Of a stretch of DNA of 64,000 nt, positions 1 through 7,713 are shown one piece after another (position 1 is the stretch's first letter; every line of letters starts with the position of its first letter). The position numbers and the translations under genes are program-made. The notes under the pieces were generated by a model that did not search any database, was not told the origin of the DNA, and worked only from the letters and a program-made list of their open reading frames with translations. This DNA is from CAWATZ01 sp963784995. GTDB taxonomy: Bacteria; Planctomycetota; Planctomycetia; Gemmatales; Gemmataceae. The DNA lies in the NCBI GenBank assembly GCA_963784995.1, contig CAWATZ010000003.1, positions 2,046,001 to 2,110,000 of the forward strand, given 5' to 3'.

Positions 1-457
1 AGGCCAGGCCGTCGAGCTGCGCCTGGTCCTTCTTGACGACGACCTGGCTGATGCCGGCCGGGCCAGTGCGGATGCTCTGTTCGCGCTGCTGTTTCCAGGC
101 ATTCCGCTCGTCTCGGCGGTTCTGCATCTCCTCGGTCGGCTGCCAGATGAGGAACCGAGCCGGGGAGCGTATGAAGAGCAGCATCACAGCGATGGCGTGC
201 TTGCAGGGTTGTTTGTCGCTGGGGCACGTGCAATGGCAGATCGGATTGGAAGACAGATCGAGGTCCACGTCGATGTGGTAAGGCTCCGGTTTCGACTTGC
301 TTTGGTATTCGGCCATCAGCCAGGAGTTATCGGCTGACCGCCCAACCAAGCGGAGATTGGGCAATACCTCTCGAGTCGCGGAGTTCAGCACCTGGCCGTC
401 GAAGGCAATGCGCTGAATCGTGGCCTCGGTCAGGGGCTCTTTGGTGGACGCTGACAT
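1..457 (-). CDS. SWIM zinc-finger protein (3' end outside window)
   Basis: The frame starts at an ATG preceded by GGGAG and is open for 152 codons to the window edge, so the C-terminus is missing. Around residues 80-95 it shows CHC-T-C...CKHA, the CxC...CxH pattern of the SWIM zinc finger, a DNA- or protein-binding module. The N-terminus resembles the usual lead-in of SWIM proteins (a short beta-rich stretch asking whether the residue string is transcribed from 'NSWLMAEYQ'-like repeats). A second SWIM protein, fused to a SNF2 helicase, lies at 7714-10113. The precise cellular role is unknown. The gene is in tandem with the two genes upstream of it (474-2425). No other domain is visible in the part present. 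Confidence 0.75.
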   Translation of the reverse strand, partial: MSASTKEPLTEATIQRIAFDGQVLNSATREVLPNLRLVGRSADNSWLMAEYQSKSKPEPYHIDVDLDLSSNPICHCTCPSDKQPCKHAIAVMLLFIRSPARFLIWQPTEEMQNRRDERNAWKQQREQSIRTGPAGISQVVVKKDQAQLDGLA

Positions 458-473
458 GTCTCCCAATCTCTGC

Positions 474-974
474 TCACTTCTTCAGCGGTTCCTCTTTCAG
501 TTCCATAGGCCCACCGCAGCACTCGCAGATGTTCTTCTCGCCGCGCTTGATGGAGCAGACGTCGCACCAGTAATAAACCTCGTGTGGCTGCCCCTTGATC
601 AGGCTGCGGACCGCGATCACCCGCAGGATCTGGCTTCCCGGCAGTGGCCGCCCGATCAACAGCATCGGCCGGTTGAGCAAGGCCGTGTCCTTGAAGAACA
701 GCCGGGAGCCGCCATCTTTGAGCAGCACCCACACCTTGCCGTCGTCACCAGCCAGGACCAGCGAAAGCGGGACTGCGTCGGCGTCGAGCTTGGTCCCGGC
801 CTTGCCGGCCAGGTCCGCGAGCGCCGTCACCTTGCCGCGGTATTCGCCGACGGGCGCCGGCTCTACCTCCGACTTCTGGGAGTAGGCCAGCGGTGCCAGG
901 CCCAGCAGCAGCGCCCCGATCACTGCTGCACGATACCACCATCTGCGCATGGGAGGAATCTCCGTTGGGTTCAT
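474..974 (-). CDS. Secreted or membrane-anchored hypothetical with Cys-rich C-terminus
   Basis: The predicted 166-residue protein has a basic N-terminus followed by a hydrophobic segment (AAVIGALLLGLAPLA, about residues 16-30) that fits a signal peptide or anchor. The C-terminus has WCDVC...ICECCGG, four to five cysteines in CxxC and CxCC spacing, suggesting a small zinc site. The chosen ATG overlaps the stop codon of der as TAATG, which supports translational coupling; an internal Met eight codons later (950) is an alternative start. I do not recognise a named family. The coupling to der says only that they are co-expressed. Confidence 0.65.
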   Translation of the reverse strand: MNPTEIPPMRRWWYRAAVIGALLLGLAPLAYSQKSEVEPAPVGEYRGKVTALADLAGKAGTKLDADAVPLSLVLAGDDGKVWVLLKDGGSRLFFKDTALLNRPMLLIGRPLPGSQILRVIAVRSLIKGQPHEVYYWCDVCSIKRGEKNICECCGGPMELKEEPLKK

Positions 975-2425
975 TACAAATCCCGCCACACTCCCGCCTC
1001 GCTCGAACCGCCCGCCTTGCCTTTCTTCTTCGAGCGTCCTTTCCGGGGGCTCGCGTTCCCACTTCGCGGGACTGCCACGGCCTCGTCGATTTCGTCCGTC
1101 AAGCCGCGCTCGGCACGGCTGCGGTGCCGCAGGCAGAGCCGGATCGGCACGTCAATGAACGGCAGCTGGTCGCGGAACGTCTTGAGCAGGTAACGCTGGT
1201 AGGTGTTGTCGAACAGCGCCGGCTCATTGGTGAACAGCACGATGGTCGGCGGATTGGTGTCGGCCTGGGTGGCGAAGAAGACCTTGGCCCGGCGGTTCTG
1301 CCGCAGCGGCGGCGGATTCGCTTCCAGGGCCTGCCGCAGCACCCGGTTGAGGTCGCCGGTGCCGACCCGGGCGGTCGCTTGCTTGTGCAGGTTCTGGGCC
1401 AGGTTCAGGACCGCCTGCACGTTCTTGCCGTCCTTGGCGGTGATGAACGCGATCGGCACGTAGTCCAGGTTCGGGAAGGTCTTGCGCAGATAATCCGCCA
1501 TCTCGCCGGTCCGCAGCGGCCGCATCAGGTCCCATTTGTTGACCACGAAGATACAGGGCTTGTGGTTCTCCAGGACGTACTCCGCCAGCTGCTTGTCCAC
1601 CTTGCTCACCGAATGGGGTGCATCGAAGAACAGCAGCACCACGTCGGCTCGCCGGATCGAGCGCTCGGCCCGTGCCAGGCTGTAAAATTCGATGTCGCTG
1701 CCCAGGCTGCGTTTCTTGCGCACGCCGGCCGTGTCGATGGCCAGGAAGGTCATGCCGTCGCGCTCGAAGCGCACGTCGATGCTGTCGCGGGTCGTCCCCG
1801 GCACCTCGCTGACGATGACGCGCTCGTCCTCGGCCAACTGGTTGATGAAGGTGCTCTTGCCGGTGTTGCGCCGGCCGACGATGGCCAGCTTGAGGACCAC
1901 CTCGGCCGGCGTCTCGTCCCCCAGCGGCGGCGGCAGCCGATCCAGGATCAGTCGCAGCACCTGGCCCTTGTTGCGCTGGTGATGGGCGCTGATACACAGC
2001 AGCGGGTCGTAGCCGAGCTGATAGAAGTCGCTCGCCAGCGAATCAAGCGAGTCGGTATCGCACTTGTTGACCAGGCAGATCACCGGCTTGTTGACTTGCC
2101 GCAACCGGCGGGCCACGTCGTCGTCGGGCGGCGTCAGGCCAGCCCGGCCATCGACCACGAAGAGGATGACGGCGGCCTGCTGGATGGCCGTCTCGATCTG
2201 GCGCTCGACGTGTTCGGTCAGGTTGTCGCTGTCCTCGATGCCCATGCCGCCGGTATCAACCAGCTCGAAATAGCGGTCGCCGACCTGGATGGGCGCGGAG
2301 ACGCGATCGCGCGTGACGCCGGCGGTCGGCTCGACGATGGCGATGCGCCGACCGGCCAGGCAATTGAACAGCGACGATTTGCCGACGTTGGGTCGGCCGA
2401 CAATGGCCACGATGGGTAAAGCCAC
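974..2425 (-). CDS. der: Ribosome-associated GTPase Der (EngA)
   Basis: This is the double-GTPase Der, which acts in late 50S ribosomal subunit assembly in the cytoplasm. Two complete G domains are visible: the first has GRPNVGKS (residues 10-17), DTGG and NKCD; the second has GRRNTGKS (about 185), DTAG and NKWD. The C-terminal KH-like domain follows, then a lysine-rich tail. At 483 residues it is within the usual range (about 440-490). The start is GTG, chosen because a perfect AGGAGGTGA ribosome binding site sits 5-6 nt upstream and the protein then begins MALPIVAIVGRPNVGKS as in the family. Confidence 0.97.
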   Translation of the reverse strand: MALPIVAIVGRPNVGKSSLFNCLAGRRIAIVEPTAGVTRDRVSAPIQVGDRYFELVDTGGMGIEDSDNLTEHVERQIETAIQQAAVILFVVDGRAGLTPPDDDVARRLRQVNKPVICLVNKCDTDSLDSLASDFYQLGYDPLLCISAHHQRNKGQVLRLILDRLPPPLGDETPAEVVLKLAIVGRRNTGKSTFINQLAEDERVIVSEVPGTTRDSIDVRFERDGMTFLAIDTAGVRKKRSLGSDIEFYSLARAERSIRRADVVLLFFDAPHSVSKVDKQLAEYVLENHKPCIFVVNKWDLMRPLRTGEMADYLRKTFPNLDYVPIAFITAKDGKNVQAVLNLAQNLHKQATARVGTGDLNRVLRQALEANPPPLRQNRRAKVFFATQADTNPPTIVLFTNEPALFDNTYQRYLLKTFRDQLPFIDVPIRLCLRHRSRAERGLTDEIDEAVAVPRSGNASPRKGRSKKKGKAGGSSEAGVWRDL

Positions 2426-2520
2426 GGCGTCACCTCCTATCTAGTGAGAATCAATCATCCGGACGCGGGGCATCCCAGGGGCCTATTGTGCCACGTGCGG
2501 CAGGAATCTCCAAGGTTGTC

Positions 2521-2838
2521 TCAGAGCGAGGGGAGCGCCGGACCGTCCGTGTCGGCGTAAACGACGGCGAGGATGCCGAAAACCGCGTGTTCGTCGCTGA
2601 CCAGGAATCGGAACCGATGAACCTGGCCCGTGGCGGCGTCCAGCAGGCGAAGGTGGAACCAGAAGTAAAACGACTCCCGGTCCACGCGCAGAGATGGGTC
2701 AGACCGGTAGTGGTCGCCGTCCTCGCCCAGCCGGGCCAGGAGGTTGGCCACGATGCCCTGGCGTGCGACCTCCGAAAGCCCCTCGAAATCCCGGACGTAG
2801 GCCTCAACCGCATCGGCGATCTGGATGGTGAAAGCCAT
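2521..2838 (-). CDS. Hypothetical protein, 105 aa
   Basis: A small soluble protein that I do not recognise. It lacks signal peptide and membrane segments; the central part alternates charged helices with FYFWFHLRLLD and FRFLVSDEH strands. It begins directly downstream of the 168-residue gene at 2848-3354, so the two are probably one transcript. A GTG immediately after that gene's stop (TGAGTG, 2847) is an alternative start three codons earlier; the ATG was preferred because GGGTGAG lies at a suitable distance. Function is unknown. Confidence 0.55.
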   Translation of the reverse strand: MAFTIQIADAVEAYVRDFEGLSEVARQGIVANLLARLGEDGDHYRSDPSLRVDRESFYFWFHLRLLDAATGQVHRFRFLVSDEHAVFGILAVVYADTDGPALPSL

Positions 2839-2847
2839 GACCTGCAC

Positions 2848-3354
2848 TCACCCTTGTTTCCTTTGCAGTTCGGCCAGGATCTGGGCTGCTGACTTGAACC
2901 CCTCTCCCGTCAGCGGATTGCCCTTCTTTGGAATGGAGGCCGGGTCGATGTGCGGCGCCGGCGTTTCGGCCCAGGCCAGCAGCTTTTCTGCCTGGCCATG
3001 CAACTCGGCCATCCGCAAGGAATAACGGTTCAAGCGATCTTGCTGCGCCTGGAGCGGGGAAGTGAGCTGGACGCCCGGCAACTTGGCCCTGGCGCTGGTG
3101 CAGGCCTGGCTGACCAGTTCCGTCAGGGCGGCGACTTCCCTGGCCTCGGCGATCAACTCCCTGTCATCCATGCCCAGGGTCAAGCGATCCCGGAGCAACT
3201 CCCAGTAACGCTCGACCTGATCGCCCATGATCAAGCAGGCATAGATGGACTCGCTGATCCGGGCTGGAGAGAGAGTCTCCCCCCCGGTCCTGAGCAACTC
3301 CAGGAGTTGCTCAAGATTGCCTCGCACCAGTCGCTGGACAAGGATGTCAGTCAT
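2848..3354 (-). CDS. Hypothetical alpha-helical protein, 168 aa
   Basis: The protein is predicted to be mostly helical and soluble, with no membrane segment or recognisable catalytic motif. The start MTDILVQRL was chosen because upstream codons in the frame are antisense to the PQQ-propeller gene and the reading changes character there. It is followed without a gap by the 105-residue hypothetical, suggesting a two-gene operon. I cannot assign a function. Confidence 0.6.
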   Translation of the reverse strand: MTDILVQRLVRGNLEQLLELLRTGGETLSPARISESIYACLIMGDQVERYWELLRDRLTLGMDDRELIAEAREVAALTELVSQACTSARAKLPGVQLTSPLQAQQDRLNRYSLRMAELHGQAEKLLAWAETPAPHIDPASIPKKGNPLTGEGFKSAAQILAELQRKQG

Positions 3355-3449
3355 GGGCAGGCCCTTCAGGAGGCGGCATCGTCGATAATGCCGTGGTTGT
3401 GACACTTGACGATTGTACCACAAGACCAAACCGGCTGACCACCGCTTCC

Positions 3450-4877
3450 TCATTGCACCACCGGCATCTTCAGACAGACGATCTGCTGCTCGTCGCGGAC
3501 GTAGAGTTTCCCCTCGGCCAGCACCGGCATCGGCCAGCAGCGGCGGCGCAGCGCCTTGAATTCGGACTGGAGACGGAACTCCTCCGGCGTCGCTTCCACC
3601 AGGGCCAGCTTGCCCTCCTCGCTCAGCACCACCAGCATCGGCTCGCCCTTTGTCGGCCGGGCCAGCAGCAGCTCGCCCTTCTTGTAGCCGCGCTGCGGCC
3701 AGCCATCGGGAACCTGGCCCGTGCGCAGGCTCATGCAGCTCAATTCCGATTCGTTGAAGCCGTAGACGTGGTCCTTCCAGCGCACCGGAGTGGAGAAGTG
3801 GCAGCACATCTGGTTGTTCGCGAAGACCTGGCGGGGGGTGCATTTGCCCTCCTCGTCGGGATCGATCCTGAGCAGGGCGCAGCCCTTGCCGTAGCCGGAG
3901 GAGATGAACACGTACTGGTGCTCCTTGTTCCCCTGCCGGGTCCGGAACGCCAGCGGCGTGGCCACGTTGGCGTCCGGACGCGGCACCCATGGATGACGCC
4001 ACAGTTCCCGCCCCTCGTCGGCCGACAACCCAACCAGGGCGTCCGTGAAGAAGAAGACTACCTGCTGTTTTCCTCCAACGGAGATCGCGATGGGTGAGCT
4101 GTAGCTGGGCGCATCGTCGAGGGCCTTCCAGACCTCCGCGCCGGTCTTGCGGTTCAGGGCGACGACGGCGTGGCCGAAGGGACCGCCCGGGTTGGTATAG
4201 ACCAGCTCACCCAGCACCAGCGGCGAGAAGGCATAGCCCCACTTCGGCAGCTGACCGCCGAACTTCCGCACCAGGTCCTGCTCCCACAAGAGCGCCCCCG
4301 TCTTCGCGTTGCGGCACTGCAACCGGCCGACCTGATCGACCGTGAACAGCTGGTCGCCGTCAACCACTGGCGTTGAGCGCGGCCAGTTGCCAAATTCGAT
4401 GCTGACGTGCGGCCGATCGTAGCTTTCCTTCCAGATCTCCTCGCCGGTCTGGGCGTTCAGACAGAGGATGACCTGCTTGTCGGATGCCTTGGAAGTGTAC
4501 AGCGTGTAGAACCTGCCGTCGGTCACGGCAAACGAGGAGTAGCTCTCCCCGGCATCGACGCCGGTCCGCCTCCAGAGTTCTTCCAATCCCTTGCTGGGCC
4601 ACCTGGTCTGGAGCGGCCCCGTCCAGGCGATGCCGTCGCGGTCATGGCCGCGCCACTGCGGCCAGTCCTGCGCGTGGGATGCCGGCGGCGTCGGATCTTC
4701 AAGGAACTCGGCCTCGGCCAGCTGCCGCAGCAGGTCCTCGTCCTTGACCATCTTGATTCGCCTGGCGTAGAGCTGATGAACTACCAAAGCCGCGAACAGG
4801 CCCAGTAACAGCCCGCTGACGTAGAGCGGCCAGTGACTGCGGCGCTTCGGCACCGGGGTAAGGGGGGCCGCGGACAT
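3450..4877 (-). CDS. Membrane-anchored PQQ-like beta-propeller protein
   Basis: A 475-residue protein with a short basic N-terminus and one transmembrane segment (PLYVSGLLLGLFAALVVHQLY, residues 17-37), then repeated blades of the PQQ/BamB-like propeller type. Blade signatures seen include LNAQTGEEIWKE, RNAKTGALLWEQDL and LNRKTGAEVWKAL. An early DWPQWRG..RDGIAW motif is typical of the planctomycete PQQ-propeller family. These proteins bind quinone cofactors only in some members; this one is more probably a structural or scaffold protein facing the periplasm. The gene is divergent from prpB, with an 89-bp shared upstream region. Confidence 0.85.
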   Translation of the reverse strand: MSAAPLTPVPKRRSHWPLYVSGLLLGLFAALVVHQLYARRIKMVKDEDLLRQLAEAEFLEDPTPPASHAQDWPQWRGHDRDGIAWTGPLQTRWPSKGLEELWRRTGVDAGESYSSFAVTDGRFYTLYTSKASDKQVILCLNAQTGEEIWKESYDRPHVSIEFGNWPRSTPVVDGDQLFTVDQVGRLQCRNAKTGALLWEQDLVRKFGGQLPKWGYAFSPLVLGELVYTNPGGPFGHAVVALNRKTGAEVWKALDDAPSYSSPIAISVGGKQQVVFFFTDALVGLSADEGRELWRHPWVPRPDANVATPLAFRTRQGNKEHQYVFISSGYGKGCALLRIDPDEEGKCTPRQVFANNQMCCHFSTPVRWKDHVYGFNESELSCMSLRTGQVPDGWPQRGYKKGELLLARPTKGEPMLVVLSEEGKLALVEATPEEFRLQSEFKALRRRCWPMPVLAEGKLYVRDEQQIVCLKMPVVQ

Positions 4878-4966
4878 GGTTGCCTCCTGGAAACGCGGAA
4901 AGACCCTGCTTCTTGTCTGCCGTCCTGTTCTATCATACGTTGTACTGGGTCAAGAGGACGAATGTC

Positions 4967-5872
4967 ATGACCAGTGGACCAAGTCCCGGCCGTCGGCTGC
5001 GCCAGGCGTGGTCGAGTAACCCCATCGCCATTCCCGGAGTGTTCAATGCCCTGGTGGCGCGCCTGGCTGAGCGCCTGGGTTTCCGCGCGGTCTATCTGTC
5101 CGGAGCGGCCCTGTCGGCTTCGCTGGCCTTGCCCGACATTGGCCTGGTCACCCTGCCCGAGTTCACCGACTTCGCGCGCACCCTGACACGGGCTACGTCT
5201 CTGCCGGTGCTTTGCGACGCCGACACCGGCTTCGGCGAGGCGGTCAACGTCGAGCGGACCGTCCACCTTTACGAGGAAGCGGACGTCGCGGGCTTGCACC
5301 TGGAAGACCAGCAGCTCCCCAAGCGCTGCGGCCATCTGTCGGGCAAGAACCTGGTGTCCGCCGAGGAGATGGCCGCCAAGATCCGTGCCGCGGTTTCGGC
5401 CCGCCGCGATCCGGACTTCGTCATCGTCGCCCGCACCGACGCCCGGGGCGTTCACGGCCTGGACGAGGTCCTGCGCCGCGCCCGGCTTTACGTCGAGGCG
5501 GGGGCCGACGCCCTGTTTCCCGAAGCGCTGCAGAGCCAGGCCGAGTTCCAGAGCTTTGCCACTGCCTTCGCCCAGCGCGTGCCGCTGCTGGCCAACATGA
5601 CCGAGTTCGGCAAGGGGCCGCTGCTGGACTTCGGCACGCTCGCGGAGATGGGTTATCGGATGGTCATCTACCCGGTCACGACGCTGCGCTCGGCCCTCAA
5701 GTCGGCGCGCGACACCCTGTCGGCCATCCTCCACCAGGGCCATCAGCGCGATCGCCTCGGCGAGATGCTGACGCGCGCGGAACTGTACGATCTGCTGGAC
5801 TACGCCGGTTACGAAGAGCGGGATCGAGCCCATTTTGGCTGCCCCGAGGAAGAGAAGGAGCCTGGACGATGA
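4967..5872 (+). CDS. prpB: 2-methylisocitrate lyase (isocitrate lyase/PEP mutase superfamily)
   Basis: Cleaves 2-methylisocitrate to pyruvate and succinate in the methylcitrate route of propionate degradation. Signatures: VYLSGAALS, the magnesium-binding CDADTGFG (residues 83-90), HLEDQ (111-115) and the KRCGH loop with catalytic Cys121. The 301-residue length is normal for PrpB (about 295). The start MTSGPSPG is preceded by AGAGGA; upstream codons look non-coding. The stop codon overlaps an ATG as ATGA, the remnant of the original prpC start (see the repeat at 5850-6007). Other members of the superfamily with related chemistry (oxaloacetase, PEP mutase) are less likely because of the KRCGH motif and the prpC neighbour. 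Confidence 0.9.
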   Translation: MTSGPSPGRRLRQAWSSNPIAIPGVFNALVARLAERLGFRAVYLSGAALSASLALPDIGLVTLPEFTDFARTLTRATSLPVLCDADTGFGEAVNVERTVHLYEEADVAGLHLEDQQLPKRCGHLSGKNLVSAEEMAAKIRAAVSARRDPDFVIVARTDARGVHGLDEVLRRARLYVEAGADALFPEALQSQAEFQSFATAFAQRVPLLANMTEFGKGPLLDFGTLAEMGYRMVIYPVTTLRSALKSARDTLSAILHQGHQRDRLGEMLTRAELYDLLDYAGYEERDRAHFGCPEEEKEPGR

Positions 5873-6007
5873 GTACATAAGCCCGAAGCGCAAGCGCCGG
5901 GACCGGCCGGGACCATCCCAGCGCTTGCGCTTCGAGCTTGTGTAGTCGATCCCGGCGCTTGCGCTTCGGGCTTGTGTTGCAAGAGAAGGAGCCTGGACAA
6001 TGAGTAC
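5850..6007. repeat. Palindromic element flanked by a 27-bp direct repeat splitting prpB from prpC
   Basis: Positions 5850-5876 and 5981-6007 are the same 27-nt sequence with one mismatch (g5868/a5999). Each copy contains the ribosome binding site AGAAGGAG and an ATGAGTAC start. Between them are 104 nt carrying inverted arms: AAGCCCGAAGCGCAAGCG at 5879 on one side, and two tandem complementary copies ending at 5941 and 5975. The first ATG runs into TAA after three codons; the second starts prpC. The layout is what an insertion with target duplication would leave at an original ATGA-coupled prpB/prpC junction. Confidence 0.85.
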
Positions 6008-7136
6008 GCAGCAGGACACCTATTCGCCGGGTCTGGAAGGGGTCATCGCTGGCGAGACGGCGGTCTCGACCATTGCCCTGGAAGGGGCCGAAGGGCTCAG
6101 TTATCGCGGCTATTCCGTCACGGAGCTGGCCGACAAGACCTCCTTCGACGAGGTCGCGTATCTGCTGCTGCACGGCGATCTGCCGAACAGCCGGCAGCTG
6201 GCCGACTTCCAGAAGCGCGTGGCCTCGGCCCGCCAGGTGCCGGAACCACTGTGCGCCTTGCTCAGGGCCCTGCCGCGCGAGACGCCGTCGATGGACGCTC
6301 TCCGCAGTGCCGTCAGCATCCTGGCTCACTTCGACCCGGACACCGCCGACTCCTCGCCGGCCGCCAACCTGCGCAAGGCGGAACGGCTGCTGGGGCAAAT
6401 CCCCCTGGCCATCGCCGACCAGTACCACTTCAGCCGGGGCGAGAAGCCCGTGCCGCCCCGGCCCGACCTGTCGCACGCGGCCCATTTCCTGTATCTGCTG
6501 CGCGGCACCGAGCCGAGCCCGGCCGACACCCGGGCCCTGGACGTGTCGCTGATCCTCTACGCCGAACACGAGTTCAACGCCTCGACCTTCGCCGCCCGGG
6601 TGATCACGTCCACGGAATCGGACCTGCACTCGGCCATCGTCGGGGCCATTGGCGCGCTGAAGGGCCGGCTGCACGGCGGCGCCAACGAGAAGGTAATGGA
6701 CATGCTGCGCGCGGCCGGCGGTCCGGAGTCGGCCGAGGCCTGGCTGCGTTCCTGCATGGCCCGCAAGGAACGGGTGATGGGCTTCGGGCATCGCGTCTAC
6801 AAGGCCGGCGACGTTCGGGCCGGCATCCTCAAGAAGTACGCCCAGGAGGCCGCCCAGGCCCGCGGCGAGATGAAATGGGAAGAGACCGCCGCGGTCATCG
6901 AGCGCATCCTGGGCCAGGAGAAGAACCTCCACCCCAACCTCGACTGGCCGGCCGGTCGGCTGTACCACGCCCTGGGCCTGGAAGTGCCGCTGTACACGCC
7001 GATCTTCGTCATGTCGCGCGTGGCCGGCTGGAGCGCCCACGTCATCGAGCAGGCCGGCCACAACCGGCTGATCCGGCCGCGCAGCCGTTACGTCGGGCCA
7101 GCCAATCGGAGCGTCAAGCCGCTGGCCCAGCGGTGA
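6000..7136 (+). CDS. prpC: Citrate/2-methylcitrate synthase
   Basis: Condenses an acyl-CoA (propionyl- or acetyl-CoA) with oxaloacetate. The 378-residue length is that of the short, type II or methylcitrate synthases. Catalytic motifs are present: the early YRGYSVTELA, HEFNAST (about 184), GGANEKVM (about 223), and GFGHRVYK (about 260) with the histidine of the active site. Placement directly after prpB favours 2-methylcitrate synthase, but the sequence alone does not exclude a housekeeping citrate synthase. No prpD or acnD is nearby. The RBS (AGAAGGAG) and start lie in the second copy of the 27-bp repeat. Confidence 0.88.
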   Translation: MSTQQDTYSPGLEGVIAGETAVSTIALEGAEGLSYRGYSVTELADKTSFDEVAYLLLHGDLPNSRQLADFQKRVASARQVPEPLCALLRALPRETPSMDALRSAVSILAHFDPDTADSSPAANLRKAERLLGQIPLAIADQYHFSRGEKPVPPRPDLSHAAHFLYLLRGTEPSPADTRALDVSLILYAEHEFNASTFAARVITSTESDLHSAIVGAIGALKGRLHGGANEKVMDMLRAAGGPESAEAWLRSCMARKERVMGFGHRVYKAGDVRAGILKKYAQEAAQARGEMKWEETAAVIERILGQEKNLHPNLDWPAGRLYHALGLEVPLYTPIFVMSRVAGWSAHVIEQAGHNRLIRPRSRYVGPANRSVKPLAQR

Positions 7137-7167
7137 AATCTTTGAACCGGAAGTCTGCTAACGGGGA

Positions 7168-7464
7168 TCAGATCCGTTTCTGCCATCCCCTCGGATCTCG
7201 CTTGCTGTGGTAGACCGCGATGATCCCGATTTGATCCGCATCAACGCGATAGAGGACGCCATAGGGGAACCTCCGAACCACGACCCGCCGGACTCCTGGA
7301 GCAACTTCCGTCGCTCCCTGGGGGATGTTGCGGATGCGATCCATTGCCTCTTCCACGCACAGGAGGAACTCCTCTCCCAGCCCTTCCCGTTGCTGGTCCT
7401 ACCAGGTCTTGGCTTCCCGGAGATCCTGTTCCGCTTCCGGGCTGATAATGAGCGGAAGACTCAT
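7168..7464 (-). pseudogene. RelE/ParE-type toxin with premature stop codon
   Basis: Read from ATG at 7464 the frame gives MSLPLIISPEAEQDLREAK-TW, a TAG stop at 7401-7399 (codon 22), then continues as a typical RelE/ParE C-terminal half with GLGEEFL, MDRIRNIPQ, RRFPYGVLYRVD and YHSKRDP. The whole would be 98 codons, normal for the family. In relatives the position after W is usually Y, so a single TAC/TAT to TAG change explains the stop. The ATG overlaps the antitoxin stop as ATGA. An internal start at 7356 could only give a 62-residue fragment. The toxin is therefore probably inactive. Confidence 0.8.
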
Positions 7465-7685
7465 GGTTGGCCTCGCAGGCGGTTCTTGACTTCTTCCCAG
7501 GTTGAACCAGCCTTGGGGTTGGCTTCGTATGCAGTCAGGCGGCGCTGGAGATCTTGCTTCTGTGCATCCGTCAACGGCATCGCCTCCGGTTCGGCGGCAA
7601 TGCTGTCCCAGATTTCCTCGACAAGAAGTATCCGTTGAGCCACACTGAGTCGGTCGATTCCAAGGGACTCATAGAGAGGGGACAT
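7461..7685 (-). CDS. Antitoxin, addiction module component family (TIGR02574-like)
   Basis: A 74-residue acidic protein with the family pattern LSVAQRILLVEEIWDSIA at residues 12-29 and a C-terminal EANP..GSTWEEVKNRLR. Such proteins bind and neutralise RelE/ParE-type toxins encoded immediately downstream, here the broken frame at 7168-7464. The start follows GGAGAAAGCGAA. The gene lies 28 bp downstream of the SNF2 gene on the same strand. Confidence 0.85.
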   Translation of the reverse strand: MSPLYESLGIDRLSVAQRILLVEEIWDSIAAEPEAMPLTDAQKQDLQRRLTAYEANPKAGSTWEEVKNRLRGQP

Positions 7686-7713
7686 TTCGCTTTCTCCTTG
7701 TAACGGGAAAATG

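Noticed and set aside
893..2419. Plus-strand 508-codon frame opposite der
   Set aside because: It is the antisense of a certain GTPase gene and has only Gly/Val/Asp-rich shadow composition.
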